Positions 46,509 to 58,725 are shown, counted from the stretch's first letter. The stretch is DNA of 64,000 bases from Saussurea involucrata (GCA_033807775.1 CM066317.1:34971870-35035869); one strand, 5' to 3'. The notes: a model not told the origin generated them from the letters alone. Numbers and translations: made by a program.

Positions 46509-48067
46509 TCAGTAATTCCAGAAGCAATCCATATGATCAGTTGCTCCAATTGAATTTGATGGGGTTTCTTGTTCTTCAAATCTTCTCTTACCCATTTCAA
46601 GATTCGACATAACTGATGAGATTTCGATGTTCATCTCCGTGCTCAATCCTGTATCTTGTGAACCAGTAACAACATCTCTTTCCAGCTTCATGTTTTGACC
46701 GTAATTCTCGGTCAAACCTCTCAGAATTGTTTCATCATTCGCCGGAAATGTAGAGCTCTGTGGAAATTCGAAGTTTCTGATCCTCAGATGATCCAAGTTC
46801 GAATAGAAAGTGAAATCGTGATCATTGAAATACCCACTGATCATGGATTTGTTTTGGATTTCGATCGGATTGGAGAAGCAGGGCACACGAAGTGGGTCTG
46901 ATAAAATCGGTTTTAATATCTTGCTACCACATGCCGCCGCCGGAGAGTTCATCAATGGTGGCAAAACAGCCGGAAGTAGTTCACTGCCACCGGAATTCAT
47001 CATCGTCAGCCCTGAAATTTGGACTTTATTTCCGCCGGAATTCTTGTGAAAAACACGACTAATCACCCACTCATTCTGTCATTTATTATAAATAAAAAAA
47101 TCAGGTTCATGATCGATACAAAAAACATACTCCCTCCATCCTAAAATAAATGTCCACAATGAAAAAGACATTTAAAAGTTTGTAATTATTACAACTTTTA
47201 ATTAACCAAAGTACAATTTTACCCTTGATCATAGAGAAAGAAATTTTCTACACAACATAATAAAGGGTAGAATGAAAAAATAGAAATTTACTTTTGAAAG
47301 TGATAGTAATTAGAAACTTATTTTGAGACGGAGGGAGGGAGTAACAAAAACATGTAATCAAGATTCAAGAACCGAGTTTACCTTTGTTGATCTCGTTATT
47401 TTTTGGCAGGATTTACCTTCCAATCTATATTCATGAATAACCCAGTTTGTTTTTTCACCTTTTGGAGCTCTTCCTTTGTAGAAAACCAAAGTTTTCTTCA
47501 TTCCGACGAGTAATTTTCGCCGGAAAATCTCCTTATCTTTTCCGGTAGCTTTCCAGTACCCATCGGCGGTTGCTCTGTTTGTCCTCGTTCCGGTGGGATA
47601 TTTCTTATCCCTAACACAGAAAAAATACCACTCTTTTTCCCCCATTTTCGCCAGCCCTTGAATCAAAATCACCACCACGAAAAACCCAAAAAACATTAGA
47701 GCTTTTCAACCAACAAAACATCAAAAATAACCACAAGGATGGTGGCGTACTGGTTAAGAACCTGGAGGATGTAGTGCAATATCTCATCTGCGCAGGATTC
47801 GAATCCAGACGTACACAACAATTGTGACCACTGAAAAAAAGAAAAATAGAAATTGAAGGAAACTGAGAACTCACTGGGTAACTCCCATGGCTCAATTCTG
47901 TTCATATCAACTTCTCCGATTGCTCTACATGAGAAATTAAAGTCAACAACTTTATTCGACAAATAATGGGTGATCAATTCTTCATCAGTTGGATGAAATC
48001 GAAACCCAGGAGGCAAATCCATCGGATCATCTTCTTTAACAACCCCAGAGATACCGAAATCCTCCAT
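46509..48067 (-). CDS. NAC-domain transcription factor (NAM clade, miR164-target type), three exons
   Basis: A nuclear plant-specific DNA-binding transcription factor. Exons on the minus strand: 48067-47875, 47656-47382 and 47075-46509, giving 344 residues. Junctions are canonical: CCA|GTGAGT, TCAAG|GG, AAG|GTAAAC, GACAG|AAT. The NAC domain spans about residues 15-165: LPPGFRFHPTDEELITHYL (A), IGEVDMNRIEPWELP (B), KEWYFFCVRDKKYPTGTRTN with RATADGYWKATGKDKEI (C), VGMKKTLVFYKGRAPKGEKT with NWVIHEYRLEG (D) and NEWVISRVFHKN (E). The two-intron layout is usual for the family. The C-terminal activation region ends DCFWNY and encodes a miR164-type site (VPCFSN). Closest in my judgement to the ANAC100/ORE1-like group, whose members act in ageing and organ boundaries; the exact orthologue is not settled. 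The frame is intact, so this is the one clear host gene. Confidence 0.95.
46871..46891 (-). promoter_or_regulatory. Candidate miR164 target site in NAC exon 3
   Basis: The plus strand reads TGGAGAAGCAGGGCAC, identical to the first 16 bases of the conserved plant miR164 as I know it, so the NAC mRNA is complementary there. Mismatches lie only toward the miRNA 3' end. The site encodes VPCFSN, as in known miR164-regulated NAC genes, which are cut by AGO1. Confidence 0.85.
47130..47341. mobile_element. Stowaway-type MITE in NAC intron 2
   Basis: The left end is CTCCCTCCATCCTAAAATAA; the reverse complement of the right end is CTCCCTCCCTCCGTCTCAAA. TA lies on both sides (47128-47129, 47342-47343). 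These are the classic ends and TA duplication of Stowaway (Tc1/mariner) MITEs. It makes up most of the 306-bp intron. Confidence 0.92.
47737..47850 (+). mobile_element. tRNA-derived SINE in NAC intron 1
   Basis: A pol III box A (TGGCGTACTGG, 47743-47753) and box B (GGATTCGAATCC, 47795-47806) are spaced as in tRNA genes, followed by an A-rich stretch from about 47832. No cloverleaf with a paired anticodon stem is evident, so I call it a SINE, antisense to the host gene. The 218-bp intron would be about 110 bp without it. Confidence 0.7.
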
Positions 48068-48240
48068 CCCCCTTTTTCAAATCAAAAAGTTGGCAACTTT
48101 TTCGACAAAACCTGCAACTTTGATCCCAAATACACGAAAATTGCAAATGGGTTTTTTAATTAAGAGTTAGAGAGAGAAAAAGAAAGCAAAATATGATAAA
48201 GGTTTACATAAATGAGAGTGTATATATATAGGGGTGGATT
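48068..48240 (-). promoter_or_regulatory. NAC 5' UTR and core promoter
   Basis: CTATATATATAC on the minus strand (about 48221-48231) is a good TATA box about 155 bp upstream of the ATG. No long uORF stands out. Confidence 0.6.
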
Positions 48241-49336
48241 GGTATTCAAAGTTATGGAAGTGTAACCTGAAAGACAGGGATGTTTCAAGAAAAAAGATGA
48301 AAATGGAGGACTCCAAGACCTTAAATACTGGTTCATCAATGGCGGAAATATAGAGAAACGTGGTGTGTAAGGAAGCTAAAGGGGGAGGTTGTTTATTTGG
48401 CCATCACCTTGTAACTTTATTGCAATAAATCTCTTAATGTATATGTATGTGTGTATACTTTGACTAAGTGCAACTAATCTTTTAAATACTTTGAAATTGA
48501 TTTTGATATTATCTTATATACGTTAATTACTTGTATGATACACTTACAAAAATGCATATTTGAATAAACTCGAGACTAAAGACGTTGTGGGGTTTTCGGG
48601 TTTTTCTTTAATTAGATACCAAGTTGAAAGAACGTACAATAATTCTTTTAAATTTGGTTATGTAATTATTATATTCGCTACGAGATAAATGTATTTTTGA
48701 TCTTAATATATCAAGATACGGTATGTTTATGATAATATTATATATTATTTAATGTACTTTGAAAATAAGGGGTGTTAATCATTCAAGTATTTAACAAACA
48801 ATCCGACCCTAGTAATTCTTGAGTTTGAGCCGTTCTCAAACACAAAATAAAGTACATAACTTAATGAATCAAGCTTTGTAATGTTTGTTCGAAAGCTTAA
48901 TTAATTTTTTCGAGTGGAGGTCAGTATGGTTAGCATACACTTTAGCGAGTCCAACATGTTCATAATTATCTTTTTGAGATAGCTTTGTTGTCTACTTGTC
49001 AAAATAAATATTTCATCGACAACAAAGTAAAAGCGACACCCTGACTTAGTACATAATTCAATAAAATGATACAATTTTTTAAAAGATGTGATAGCTAGAA
49101 ATATGTCTACGATATTATTCAATAAGACAAATAAAATAAGGTATATTGTACCAAATAAAAATCTATGGTTCTCTAAAATAATAAGTTCTAAAAGTTTATT
49201 CACGAAATGGATATTCTAAAAGTTGATTGATCATACTAGAAATAAAGACAAAAGTAATTCTATTTTCATATTGTCCAATATGATATTTCATTGATGTCAT
49301 GTGATTTGTTGTCGTTCACAACTTCCTATATTTTTA
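48241..49336. other. Upstream intergenic stretch, nothing identified
   Basis: AT-rich sequence without recognisable genes or repeats. It may hold distal NAC promoter elements. Confidence 0.45.
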
Positions 49337-49520
49337 AAAGGAGTAAATTACAGTTTTGGTCCCTGTAGTTGCCACCCACTGTCATTTATGGTCCCTCTCT
49401 TAAACTAATTATAGTTTTGGTCATTGTGGTTGTCATTCTGTTTCAATTTTAGTACCTTAAGACTAACTTTTGTTAAGTATTAACTCAGGGGTAATTTGGT
49501 CCTTTTTTATTTTATTTTGT
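49337..49520 (+). repeat. Dispersed 'GGTCCCTGTGGTTT' repeat, copy 2
   Basis: It reads GGAGTAAATTACAGTTTTGG then TCCCTGTAGTTGCC, with later GGTCCCTC, GGTCATTGTGG and a GGGGTAATTTGGTCC end. It is related to 33590-33752. Class unknown. Confidence 0.6.
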
Positions 49521-50565
49521 CTTTTTACTTTTTCATTGATTACTAAATAAATTAATATACTATTTATTACTATTATTAAATAAATACCTCTCCTCTCGCA
49601 TCATTGGCTTTTTTGCCCTCACCACCCTCACCACCGTCGCCTGCGATGGTGACTCCCTCAACCTGCACCTCCATCTTTGTCTTCGTCTTTGTCTTTCAAG
49701 GAGACCAACGCCATCCTTCCTGCATCAGAAGTGGTTGCTTGAAGAGGAGGGTTCTATGGGGTTTTTTCTTCAAGCAATCGTATTTAACCATTATTTTCTG
49801 TCTCCATCTCTGTGGGTTTTAATTTAGGGGTTAGCTTAAGTTTTTATTTGGATTTTGATTTTAGGATTTGTTTTCGTTTTTTATTAGGATTTTTGACTTT
49901 AGATTTAATTTTTGATTTGGACTTGGAGTTGGATTTGTCGCCGGAAAACAAAACGAGTAGTCCTACAACAAAAGCATAATGGAACGAAGAACCTCACCCG
50001 AAACTGATTTCCCAGGACCTACAACAAAACGAAGAGCAGAAGAACCACCTTTGTTCTTGGTTTGCTAATGATAAGGTTTTTTGAATTTGGGATCTTGACG
50101 AAGATAGAGGTTTTCGAATCTAGGTTTGATTTTGAGTTTTTTTTTAATTATTTTGGATTTTCGATGATTTGGGGATTTTATATGGCTTTGATTTTGAGTT
50201 TTTCGACTGTTCGTTTGATTTGGGTTAACAAGAGAAACTGAACGGGACAGCCGAAAAGATCTTGTTGGTGATGATGAGTTGGATAAATTTTGGGTTTGGT
50301 TGAATCATGTTTAGGTTTAGGTTTTGTGACAAATCAAGAGGAGGTTGTTTAGGTTGCATATGTGGTCTGACCGGTCTCCATATCGATTGGTGAGTGGTAC
50401 AGGTAGTGTTTATACAACAAAGAGAGGAGGAAATGGTAATGGATGTGTGTGAACTTTTCATGGAGTTGGGTTGGGCGCGTCAGAGTTGGTGCCTTCCATG
50501 GGGAGAGATGATGAAGTGGCTTCACCATATAAAAAATAGTTAAAAAATCATATTTGTTTAATACT
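49521..50565. other. Intergenic stretch, nothing certain
   Basis: A CT-rich patch (49590-49720) and repeated GATTTTGG words. Short open frames lack recognisable domains and codon structure, so I call no gene. Confidence 0.45.
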
Positions 50566-51746
50566 TGTTAAAGGAAAAGAGAAATAGAACAACGGTAATA
50601 GAGAGAATAAAGTCTCGTAATTCTCATTAATCATAAGCCCTTTATATAGGGAGGGTTACATAGAGATCGTGATAATCATGGAAGGAGATTTACTCCATAA
50701 ATAACTCTAATAATTTATATTTATTTCTATCTCTATATGTATCTCTATATTTATCTATATTGTCATATCCTTTAGACGATAGCACATTTATCCTACAACA
50801 CACCCCTTGTGCCGAGTCAAAGGAGTGGTGGTACACAATTGTTGCCTCGTTAAAACCTTACGCCAAAATAAAAACCCAGTGGGAAAAAATAAAATATGGA
50901 CGAAGGAAAGAGTACAACGCACCAGTTTCTTTGCAATACATAAACTTTTCTTTTAGTCTTATTTTCTCTTAGATTTGTACATCAATCATGATAGTTAGGA
51001 AATAAAGATGGTATATAAAATGTTGCCTCACTAAAACCTTACACCAAGGAACAAAACCCAATGGGAAAAATAAAACCTTGAGTAAAGGAAAGATCACAAC
51101 ATACCAATATTACATATATAGTAAACTCCCCGTTTTGTCTACTACCCCCTGACCCGTACATTAATCAAAAGAGGTTGATAACATTATAATACTTTCACAT
51201 GTCTCCCCATATATGATTTTAGAAAATGATTTGGTAGGCAAATATGTTACATTCTCCTCTCATCCTTTTGATTCATTTGAATCTTGAGGCGAGTTTATTA
51301 TTGTTGATTGTATAAAAACTTAAGCGGCATATGATTTATGTTATAGCCTTGATGTATCTTACTTTCATTTCTTCGATACATGATGCATTATTTCCATACA
51401 TGCAAGTTGTATAGTGGTTAAACTCAAAATTACTAGCTCCTCTTATATGTGTAATGATAGTCCTTAACCATATACACTCTTGAATAGTCTCATGGAGAGT
51501 AAGATTGTTGATAATATAAGAAGATAGCTATTAAGGGTTTGCTTAGTTTACTTCCAAGCAATCGGCATGTTCCATATGATAATTCCTTATCCAGTTTGGG
51601 AACAACCTTTATATGAGTCAAACATATACCTAATATCAGCAAATATATACCAAGACATTGTTTGGTGTTTTTCTATAAGAGCCAGTACTTTTGCCGCTCA
51701 CAATCTAAGTAGGTATTGAAGTTTCATTATCAATCCATTTTTCTCT
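50566..51746 (-). mobile_element. Old copia remnant: 3' LTR plus internal 3' region, cut by element E
   Basis: 50566-50800 begins TGTTAAAGG and ends CTACAACA. On the minus strand, CTATATAAAGGG (about 50640-50650) is a TATA box. Immediately to its right, CACCCCTTGT is a polypurine tract on the minus strand. The following sequence holds two diverged copies of GTTGCCTCRYTAAAACCTTA...CCCARTGGGAAAAA (about 50840 and 51023), wording typical of the 3' region of a widespread plant copia group. No ORF survives, and element E starts at 51747. Confidence 0.6.
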
Positions 51747-52459
51747 TGTTAGCTTCAACTTCTATGTTTAAAGAAGTATTGAAAAATAGGCTAAGTGTAA
51801 AAACATCGACAGAGCCTCTACCAAGACACCAAGTGAAGATCCGACAGAAGACTTTCTCAGAGGACAAGGCCACAGAGCCTCTGTCACCCTTGACAAAGCC
51901 TCTGTGGTAGAAAGACTTAGAAGACTGAAGATTCCTGAAGATCAAGACAAAGAAGATCGTGCCTCTCACGTGCCTCTGTTGTACGAAGATCCTGAAGATC
52001 ATTCGTACAAGGCGTGCCCTGCACATTCCACGTGTCACCCTCTGATGGGTTACAGCCTTAGCAGAAAACGACGCACTACATTAACGTTATACCTGCCACA
52101 GTTCCACGATGTTGTCTTTGTACCCTTAGTACTTCATGTCTAAAGCTTGTCCTCTGTAGAATAGTATAAATAGAAGGCTCTTGTAGAGCACTTATAGTAA
52201 CTTTTGCACAACTTCACACACACCTGATTAGAGCTTATCTTATTGTATTTCACACACATTACGGTGTTCTTGGTGTCTTATAAAGAATCAATATACAGTG
52301 AATCTTTGAGCTAAACTCGTGTTTATTAAGACTTCATTTATTTGATTCTGTGTGAACTTTCTACCGAGCATCTCTTTAGTTCATTAAAACGCTTCCGCAT
52401 TCTTATTTGTTCGAACTAATAGAGATTAATATCATTGTTGAGTAATATTGGGATCAACA
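51747..52459 (+). repeat. Element E 5' LTR (713 bp)
   Basis: It begins TGTTAGCTTCAAC, homologous to the outer end of the B 5' LTR. The hairpin 51870-51907 has arms CCACAGAGCCTCTGTCA and TTGACAAAGCCTCTGTGG, the same place and word as in B. TATAAATAG is at 52165-52173. Confidence 0.9.
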
Positions 52460-52461
52460 AT

Positions 52462-52473
52462 TGGTATCAGAGC
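52462..52473 (+). promoter_or_regulatory. Element E primer-binding site (initiator Met tRNA)
   Basis: TGGTATCAGAGC lies two bases after the LTR. Confidence 0.95.
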
Positions 52474-52773
52474 CATCCTTGATTTTCTATATCAAGAGAT
52501 CCACTCTGACAATGATTTCAACTCCTTTCAGTAGAAACTTGGACCGATTTCGACCTGTTCTTCATTTCTTTCAAACAACCTCTGTTTTTATGCTATTCTC
52601 GACTAAGTTCGACTTTAGTAAACAAACAGAATCTGTTTCTGTGGTTAAATCTTTCCATTCAAGTGCATTGTTCAAGGTTTTAAAGCTTCAAACCCTTTTC
52701 GAAGAATCTGTACCATCATTTGAAAACTTTCAGTTTATACTCTGTTTTTCTGGTATTCACAAATCTGCTAAAA

Positions 52774-55700
52774 ATGGCAAACACAAACAACTTCTTTACT
52801 GCTGGTTCCTTAACAAAACCACCTACTCTGCTCAGAGATGAGTACCCCCAATGGAAGATACGAATGATTCATTTCTTTGAGGGTACTGATAAAGATCTCC
52901 TCACTTATATCCAAAATCCACCTTATGTTCCCATGGTCACAGTACCACGGGTATCTGCCACAGATGATACTCCAGAGGTTGCTGAGTACGAGAAACCAAA
53001 GACGAAAGATAAATGGTCTCCAGCTGACTGGGAGAAATACGAAATGGCTCAGAAGGCCAAGCGACTTCTGATAATGGCCATCCCAAATGACCTCTTCCAA
53101 TCTCTAGACGCATGTGAATCAGCCTACGATCTGTGGAAAGAACTTGAGAAGCAATTAGAAGGTGGTGCTAAGACTCAGAAGAACCGCAGAGCTCAATGCA
53201 TCAACGAGTACTATGCCTTCAAAGCTCTGCCGACAGAATCTCTGCATTCAACATACGACAGATTCAACTCGCTGATTAACAAGTGCAAGAAGTTCGGAAT
53301 TCACAGAACTTCTGAAGAGAACAACGTCATGTTCCTAAAGAGCCTAAGGGGCTGTTTGTTTTTAAGAAATAATCACTTAAATGACCCTTATCACTTTTTC
53401 GGTCAGAGGTTTGCTAAATAAGACTGTTTGTTTTTTCATTTCAATCAGATCCACTTTTCACTTATTTTCGTCTGATCGAGAAAGTGGAAACCTAATCACT
53501 TTTCACTTATTTCCATTGGCATCCATCTCAAATCTCTGTGTGCGACTCAAGACCCACTCCATCTCCAATCGATCTCTAACTCATCTCCATCTCCATCTCC
53601 AATCGTCCTCTGAAAACTTATCCCTTCCTCAACATCATCCAGAATCTCGCCTTCATGCCTGTTGATCTCGAACCAAGTCCATCTTCAAGGTGTCGATCTC
53701 CAGATTATCAATCAAATCCATGACCAAATCATCTTCAGACCAAATCGATCACCAAAGGGATGACCAAATCGATCTCCAGACCAAGTCGATCTACAGATTA
53801 TCAACCAAATCGATCTCCAATCAAGGTACATCCATTTTAAACTGAGACCGACCTTTAAACTGGGTTCGATCTACATATTTCTAACCAAATGGAGACCGAA
53901 TCGGTCCTTTCTTATTCGCTGTTCTTCACTATTCTTTCTGATTGTCGTTTTGGTCAGATGATGCTTGTTGATTTGTTGTCGAAATGACTTTGTAATTGTG
54001 ATTGTTGTTGTTTGTATTCTTATTTACCAAATTTAACACATAAATTCCAATATTATGTGCGAAACCTTTGTTGATCTTCGCTGGATTTGAAATGTATTAA
54101 TGGTTGTGATTAGTAATCTGTATGTATCATGAAGGTCTGGAATCAGACGAGCATATACTGATGCGATTTCTAGCTTTCATTTGAGTTAAGGGTAAAGGTG
54201 GGCATGTACCAAATCCATCACGAGGTTCATAAACTATAACTAAGAATAATTTTGTCAATTGTGGCCTAGCAGAGTGTTAAGACATGTGAAACCCCCTTTG
54301 AATCACCCTCCAAAAGAGCCAAGAGACGGGATATATTGGACCTTGATATACGTATGCTGGGATTAATGTCAATGGTCATGCTTCTAATTCTGCAAGTACA
54401 AGGATTTTTCTTCTGCTTCTGTTTTGGAAAAGCTCATGTATCCGTTTCTGTAAAAATAAGCAATCAGATCCTCATCGATATTCAAGTTTTGGCTGGAAAC
54501 TTTGCTCTGCATACAACTGCCGATTTGATTGTCTCTGTTCTTGCAATCTAAGAACTAGTTAAGAACTAGTTTGTTCAATCAGGGATAAATATAGAGTTGA
54601 GCTGTTTTAGTTTCATGAAACCATAGTTTGTGATATTAACCATTTCTTTCCCTTTTTCCCTGTTGTATGTATAGTGTGTCGAAGAAAGTTGTTGTAATCG
54701 CGCGAAAGAAACATCAACTGGTGATGTCAAAAGTGTGTTTGTATCAATTGACATAATATTTGAATGTAAATTAAGATTATTTTAGTTGTTATGAAACTTC
54801 ATTCATATTTTCTATTGTGTGTGGATCAAACGATGTATTTTGGTAGGATTTGAATTTATGTAAAACTGACGATTACAAAAACAAACAGTCTTATTACACA
54901 GATTCAGACATTCAGTTTACAAAAACAAACAGTCTTATTATTCAGATTTCAGATTTCAGCACCACCACTTAAAAATCAGAAGTGAAATCAGACTTCAGAC
55001 TTCAACACCTCTTAAAAAACAAACGCCACCTAAACGAAGAATGGCTCCAGTTGTCTATGTCTCTACAAACTAATCAGGACTTAAACACCTGGACTCTGTC
55101 CGATCTTTACGGAACACTGGCTGCCCAAGAACCTCAGATTGCACAAGCAAAAGCTCAAACCAGTGGTCCTCTTGCACTTGTTGGTAAAGCTATAGAAGCA
55201 AAAGAGAAGCCAAAGAAGGAGAAAGTTGTGGAGGAGAAGAAAGACAAGAAGAAGAAGGTGTTGGTTGTTGACAGTGAGGAAGAGGAATTGGTGGAAGAAG
55301 AGGAGGCAACAATGGCCTCAATGGCTAAATCTTTTGCTCTATTGACAAGAGAGTTCAGCAGAGGATACCAAAAGAAGTCAGGATATGAACGCAATGGGGG
55401 AGATGATCGAGGCGGGAAGTATGAGCCAAGGAATCAGGGAAGAGAAGATGCGAATGACCAATAGAGGTCAAGTGACAAAAGTGACAAAGGTGGTGACCAA
55501 CAAAAGTCAGGTGACAGAGCTGGGAATGCAACCTAGAATCAGGGATGTTTCAACTGTGGCAAGCCAGGCCACTATGCTGCAGACTGCAGGAGCAAACCAA
55601 ATCGCCCACAGAGGGACTCTGCTTTCTATAAAAAGAAGGCAGAATACTATGCTCAGAAGTCGCTCATGGTGGAGCAAGAGAACTGGCAGTCAGACGAATC

Positions 55701-57042
55701 CTCTAACGAAGGCGAGAAGAAGAACGGCCTGTTCTGCGGTATGGCAGAAGTCAGCTCCTCAGATTCTGACAGTGAGGTATCCACTTCTGACTCATACTCT
55801 AATGAAACTGAAGCAAATTTTTTTTAAACTGACAGAAGATTACACTGAACTGAAAAAGACCTGTGATAGTGTTCAGAGAAAGCTTGCATTCTTTGAGAGA
55901 GAAGCCAAACTTCTCACTCAAGAAAAGGCAAATATTTCTTTAGAAAAGGAAGAAATTGAGACCAATTGGCATAAAAATCTAAATCCTTTAAAAGAAAATA
56001 TTTCAGAACTCAATTCTTCCCTTAAAGCTAAAACAAAGGAACTTTTGGACAATGAGAGTGACAGAATGAATATTCTTGCTCTTAAGAACTTCTTTCAAAA
56101 GGAAAGAGAAGTCCTTCATCAAGACCTACTCAGCAGAGACATGTTAATTAAGAAATATCAAGATGCACAGAAGGTGTACGAAAAAGTTAATACACAAATA
56201 GGAAGAAGGGGAATTGGCTTCTGTGATATAGATCCATATACTGGAACCAAAAAAGACAAGTCACTGTCTTCTCTGTTTTGTATTGGAAGTACAAGAAAAC
56301 CAGGTTTTCCAAACTTACTCTCTGTTAGCAAAGGGCAAAAAGTCTCTGGGGAACCTCATAAGAGGAAACCTCTGAAGATGATAAATGTATGGTTTGAAAA
56401 CACAGATCTGTTATCTTCAGCCTCTGTCAAAAGAGAATCCAAACCTAAGAGATATCTGAAAACTCAAGATCAGATAGGAATCTTCAAGTTTGGTGACCCT
56501 GAGACTCAGACCCAGGTCGCTTTTGTCTGCACTATAGATTCTGAAATGAAACTATCTGCAGAGGCACCTGAGTTCATGCCTGCTTCTTCAGAAGAAAAAC
56601 TGAAACACATTTCTGAAAATGAGTTAGTGGAAATTGGCAAAAACATTTTTTTATGAAAACCTCTGTGCACCTTCTGTCGAACAAAATCTCTCTGAGGAAA
56701 TCTTGATAAATACTTCCGTTGACTTGGAAGATATTCCCGAAAGAAAGGAAGAAAGCAAGTATGGCACATGCTCAGAAAATCCTGCCTCTGTCGACAGAGA
56801 TCTCAGTGACTCAACCTCTGTATACGAGGACGACTCATCCTCTAACGAATCTGAGACCGACTCAATTGAGTCAGAGATAGTTCCTTGTGACACAGAGGGA
56901 TTTAGACTTCCCTCTGGTATTCTTAACAGAACCATTCCTCCTAAGGAGAAAATCACAAGTGTTCCTATCTGCCCGGATTTCTTGGACATGTGTATACAAG
57001 CCAAAACCTCTCTTGAGCTTGAAAAGATCCAACAACAAAAGA
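52774..57042 (+). pseudogene. Element E gag, interrupted by Harbinger and truncated by F
   Basis: ATG 52774 gives MANTNNFFTAGSLTKPPTLL. The UBN2-type core runs to 53347 (FGIHRTSEENNVMFLKSL), then the Harbinger insert 53348-55030. Gag resumes at 55031 in the matching frame with NEEWLQLSMSLQ. An acidic/Lys-rich hinge, a CCHC knuckle CFNCGKPGHYAADC (about 55546-55590), the coiled coil (55830-56180; LKKTCDSVQRKLAFFERE) and the Ser/Glu-rich tail follow, in changing frames with stops near 55463, 55535, 55826 and 56656. The last gag words are LELEKIQQQK, where F cuts in. Confidence 0.88.
53348..55030. mobile_element. PIF/Harbinger-type derivative inside element E gag
   Basis: Ends are GGGGCTGTTTGTTTTTAAG and, reverse-complemented, GGTGGCGTTTGTTTTTTAAG; TAA flanks both sides (53345-53347, 55031-55033). 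Taking it out with one TAA leaves the gag codons continuous, so the borders are exact. 1683 bp; sub-terminal ACAAACAGTCTTATTA repeats near 54890-54945; no transposase frame recognised. Confidence 0.9.
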
Positions 57043-58015
57043 TGTTGGTCCCGAAGGGCTATACAAGTTTGTAGAAGGGGGGGGGGGGGGTTGAATACAA
57101 ACACACAGATTTTACTTTTCTAAATTGTTTATTGATAAATCATTAACAATTTACAGCTTGTTGCGGAAACAAGATTAAGGATAAATCCTAAATCTAAACA
57201 ATTTGGAACACTAAGTTTCTTGCACTAAGAAGGAGAAGGAAATTACTAATAATAACCTATCTCAAGATAAGAAGGATGAACTTGTCCAGAGTTAGCAAGT
57301 TACTTCAAAATGAAGTGAGTTCATCTTCTTATATACTGCATGCATTTAATGCATGGCAGTATACACTTTACACGTGGCAGCAGCTGATTGGTTGCATGTC
57401 ATTGACCTTTGTTGACACCCTAAGTAGCCGCATGTTTGAACAGTGTAGTATCAGGGTGGTTGTACGAATTCAGACAATAAGGAGGTTCTTTTCTGACATA
57501 TCGTACGGAGTCGTGCAAGGGTGGTTAAGACAAAAGTACTTTGTACGGAGGACTTCATGATCAGCTTTTCGTTGATTCAGTGATCTATCATTCTTCATCA
57601 ACGAATGATAGAGTTCAACGATAGCTGAAGTCTTGTACTTGATACTTCACGTTGATTGGACAAATCTGAGTCTTCGCTGATCCACATCAGTTCATTAGGA
57701 GACTTGTCGCTGGTTCTTGAGCTTGATCTTCGACTTCAGCGTAGAACCTATGTTGACGTGAAACTTGTCTTCAGAGATCATAAGTAAACAACTAACTTAT
57801 CAGCGATCACCATAAGTACTGAACAGACTCAGAGTATTATGGTGAACAGTTTCGCTGAATGTTTAATTTAAAGAGCGAGAGTTCCTATCAGCGGTACTGG
57901 AAGATCTTAGTACTTATCTGCGATAGTGAAACTCTGATACATATTGTTTACTTACAATTTTCACTAAGTATATAAGAGAGGGTCATTATCAAATCACTGA
58001 GGGTTTGGATCAACA
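57043..58015 (-). repeat. Element F 3' LTR (973 bp)
   Basis: In plus coordinates it starts TGTTGGTCCCGAAGGG and ends GGATCAACA, giving TG...CA ends on the minus strand. A G run at about 57076-57090 (C run in element sense) lies next to TTCTACAA, the same end structure as element C. CTTATATACTT (about 57965) on the minus strand is the TATA box. An imperfect stem with CAGCGATCACCATAA and TTATGGTGAACAGTTTCGCTG spans about 57800-57860. Confidence 0.9.
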
Positions 58016-58027
58016 ATCTCCCCCTAT
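58016..58027 (-). promoter_or_regulatory. Element F polypurine tract
   Basis: The minus strand reads AATAGGGGGAGAT, directly before the LTR. Confidence 0.9.
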
Positions 58028-58725
58028 TTGATTATGACATAGCAACAGAGAAAATTGCTATATAATGAAAACATAAGGATAAAAAGAACTCATAAAATAT
58101 TTGTCCCTTTTTACTATTTTCTAGGATCTTTTCTGTACTGATGGAGTAAAGTACGTTCGCTGAAATTTTTCTTTAAACTTTGTAAAGATTACAGAGGGAA
58201 GTGGAAAAATTACAAGTACATCGAATAAAATTACAAGTACAAAAGATGTAGACAAATAAGGATAGAAAGAATTACAAGGCGATCCTATCCGTCAAAAGGT
58301 TCTTCCTTAATGAGTTGTTCATCAAGGGTCATTGATGTGGCAGTCATCCAATCAGGGACATCTGCTCCTTGATTCTTTTTCTTCAGAGCTTCTTCAAAAA
58401 TCAAGGGCTTCAGTTGTCTAGCTTAGATGTCGCGTCTGACTTCACACCAGTATAAGAGATCTCTGAGTTGTTCGATGGGAGCGATGTGGAGCTCAGAGAT
58501 ACGTTAAAAGTGATGGTTTCCATCGTAGTCTAGAAAGAATATACCGTATGGATCACTTACAACTGTGTCAGGAATGAAAGTTTCTCCAGGTGGTAGGGAG
58601 GTGTCAAGCGCTGAGAGATCAGCATCAGGGCCAAGAACTTCAGCACGAGAGAAACCAATACCTGTTTCATTCCGTATAGGAGGTCCTGAATCAGAGACTT
58701 TCTTTTTCTTAGCAGAGACTTTTCT
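58028..58725 (-). other. Element F 3' untranslated region
   Basis: It lies between the accessory ORF stop and the polypurine tract. No further ORF of note; the words TCAGCG/CGCTGA recur. Confidence 0.6.

Larger units (their letters stand above)
51747..57042 (+). mobile_element. Element E: Sirevirus-type copia of the B family, 5' half only
   Basis: 5' LTR 51747-52459 (TGTTAGCTTC...GATCAACA), primer site 52462-52473, then gag. LTR and gag match element B in order and wording, so both belong to one family in opposite orientation. A Harbinger element interrupts gag, and element F starts at 57043 inside the gag tail. Protease, pol and the 3' LTR would lie beyond F, outside the window. Confidence 0.9.

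Noticed and set aside
47737..47812. Possible tRNA gene with boxes A and B
   Set aside because: No paired anticodon or acceptor stems, and an A-rich tail follows, so a SINE fits better.
49585..50500. Possible degraded gene in the CT-rich region
   Set aside because: Short frames only, no recognised motif, no splice-consistent chain of exons.
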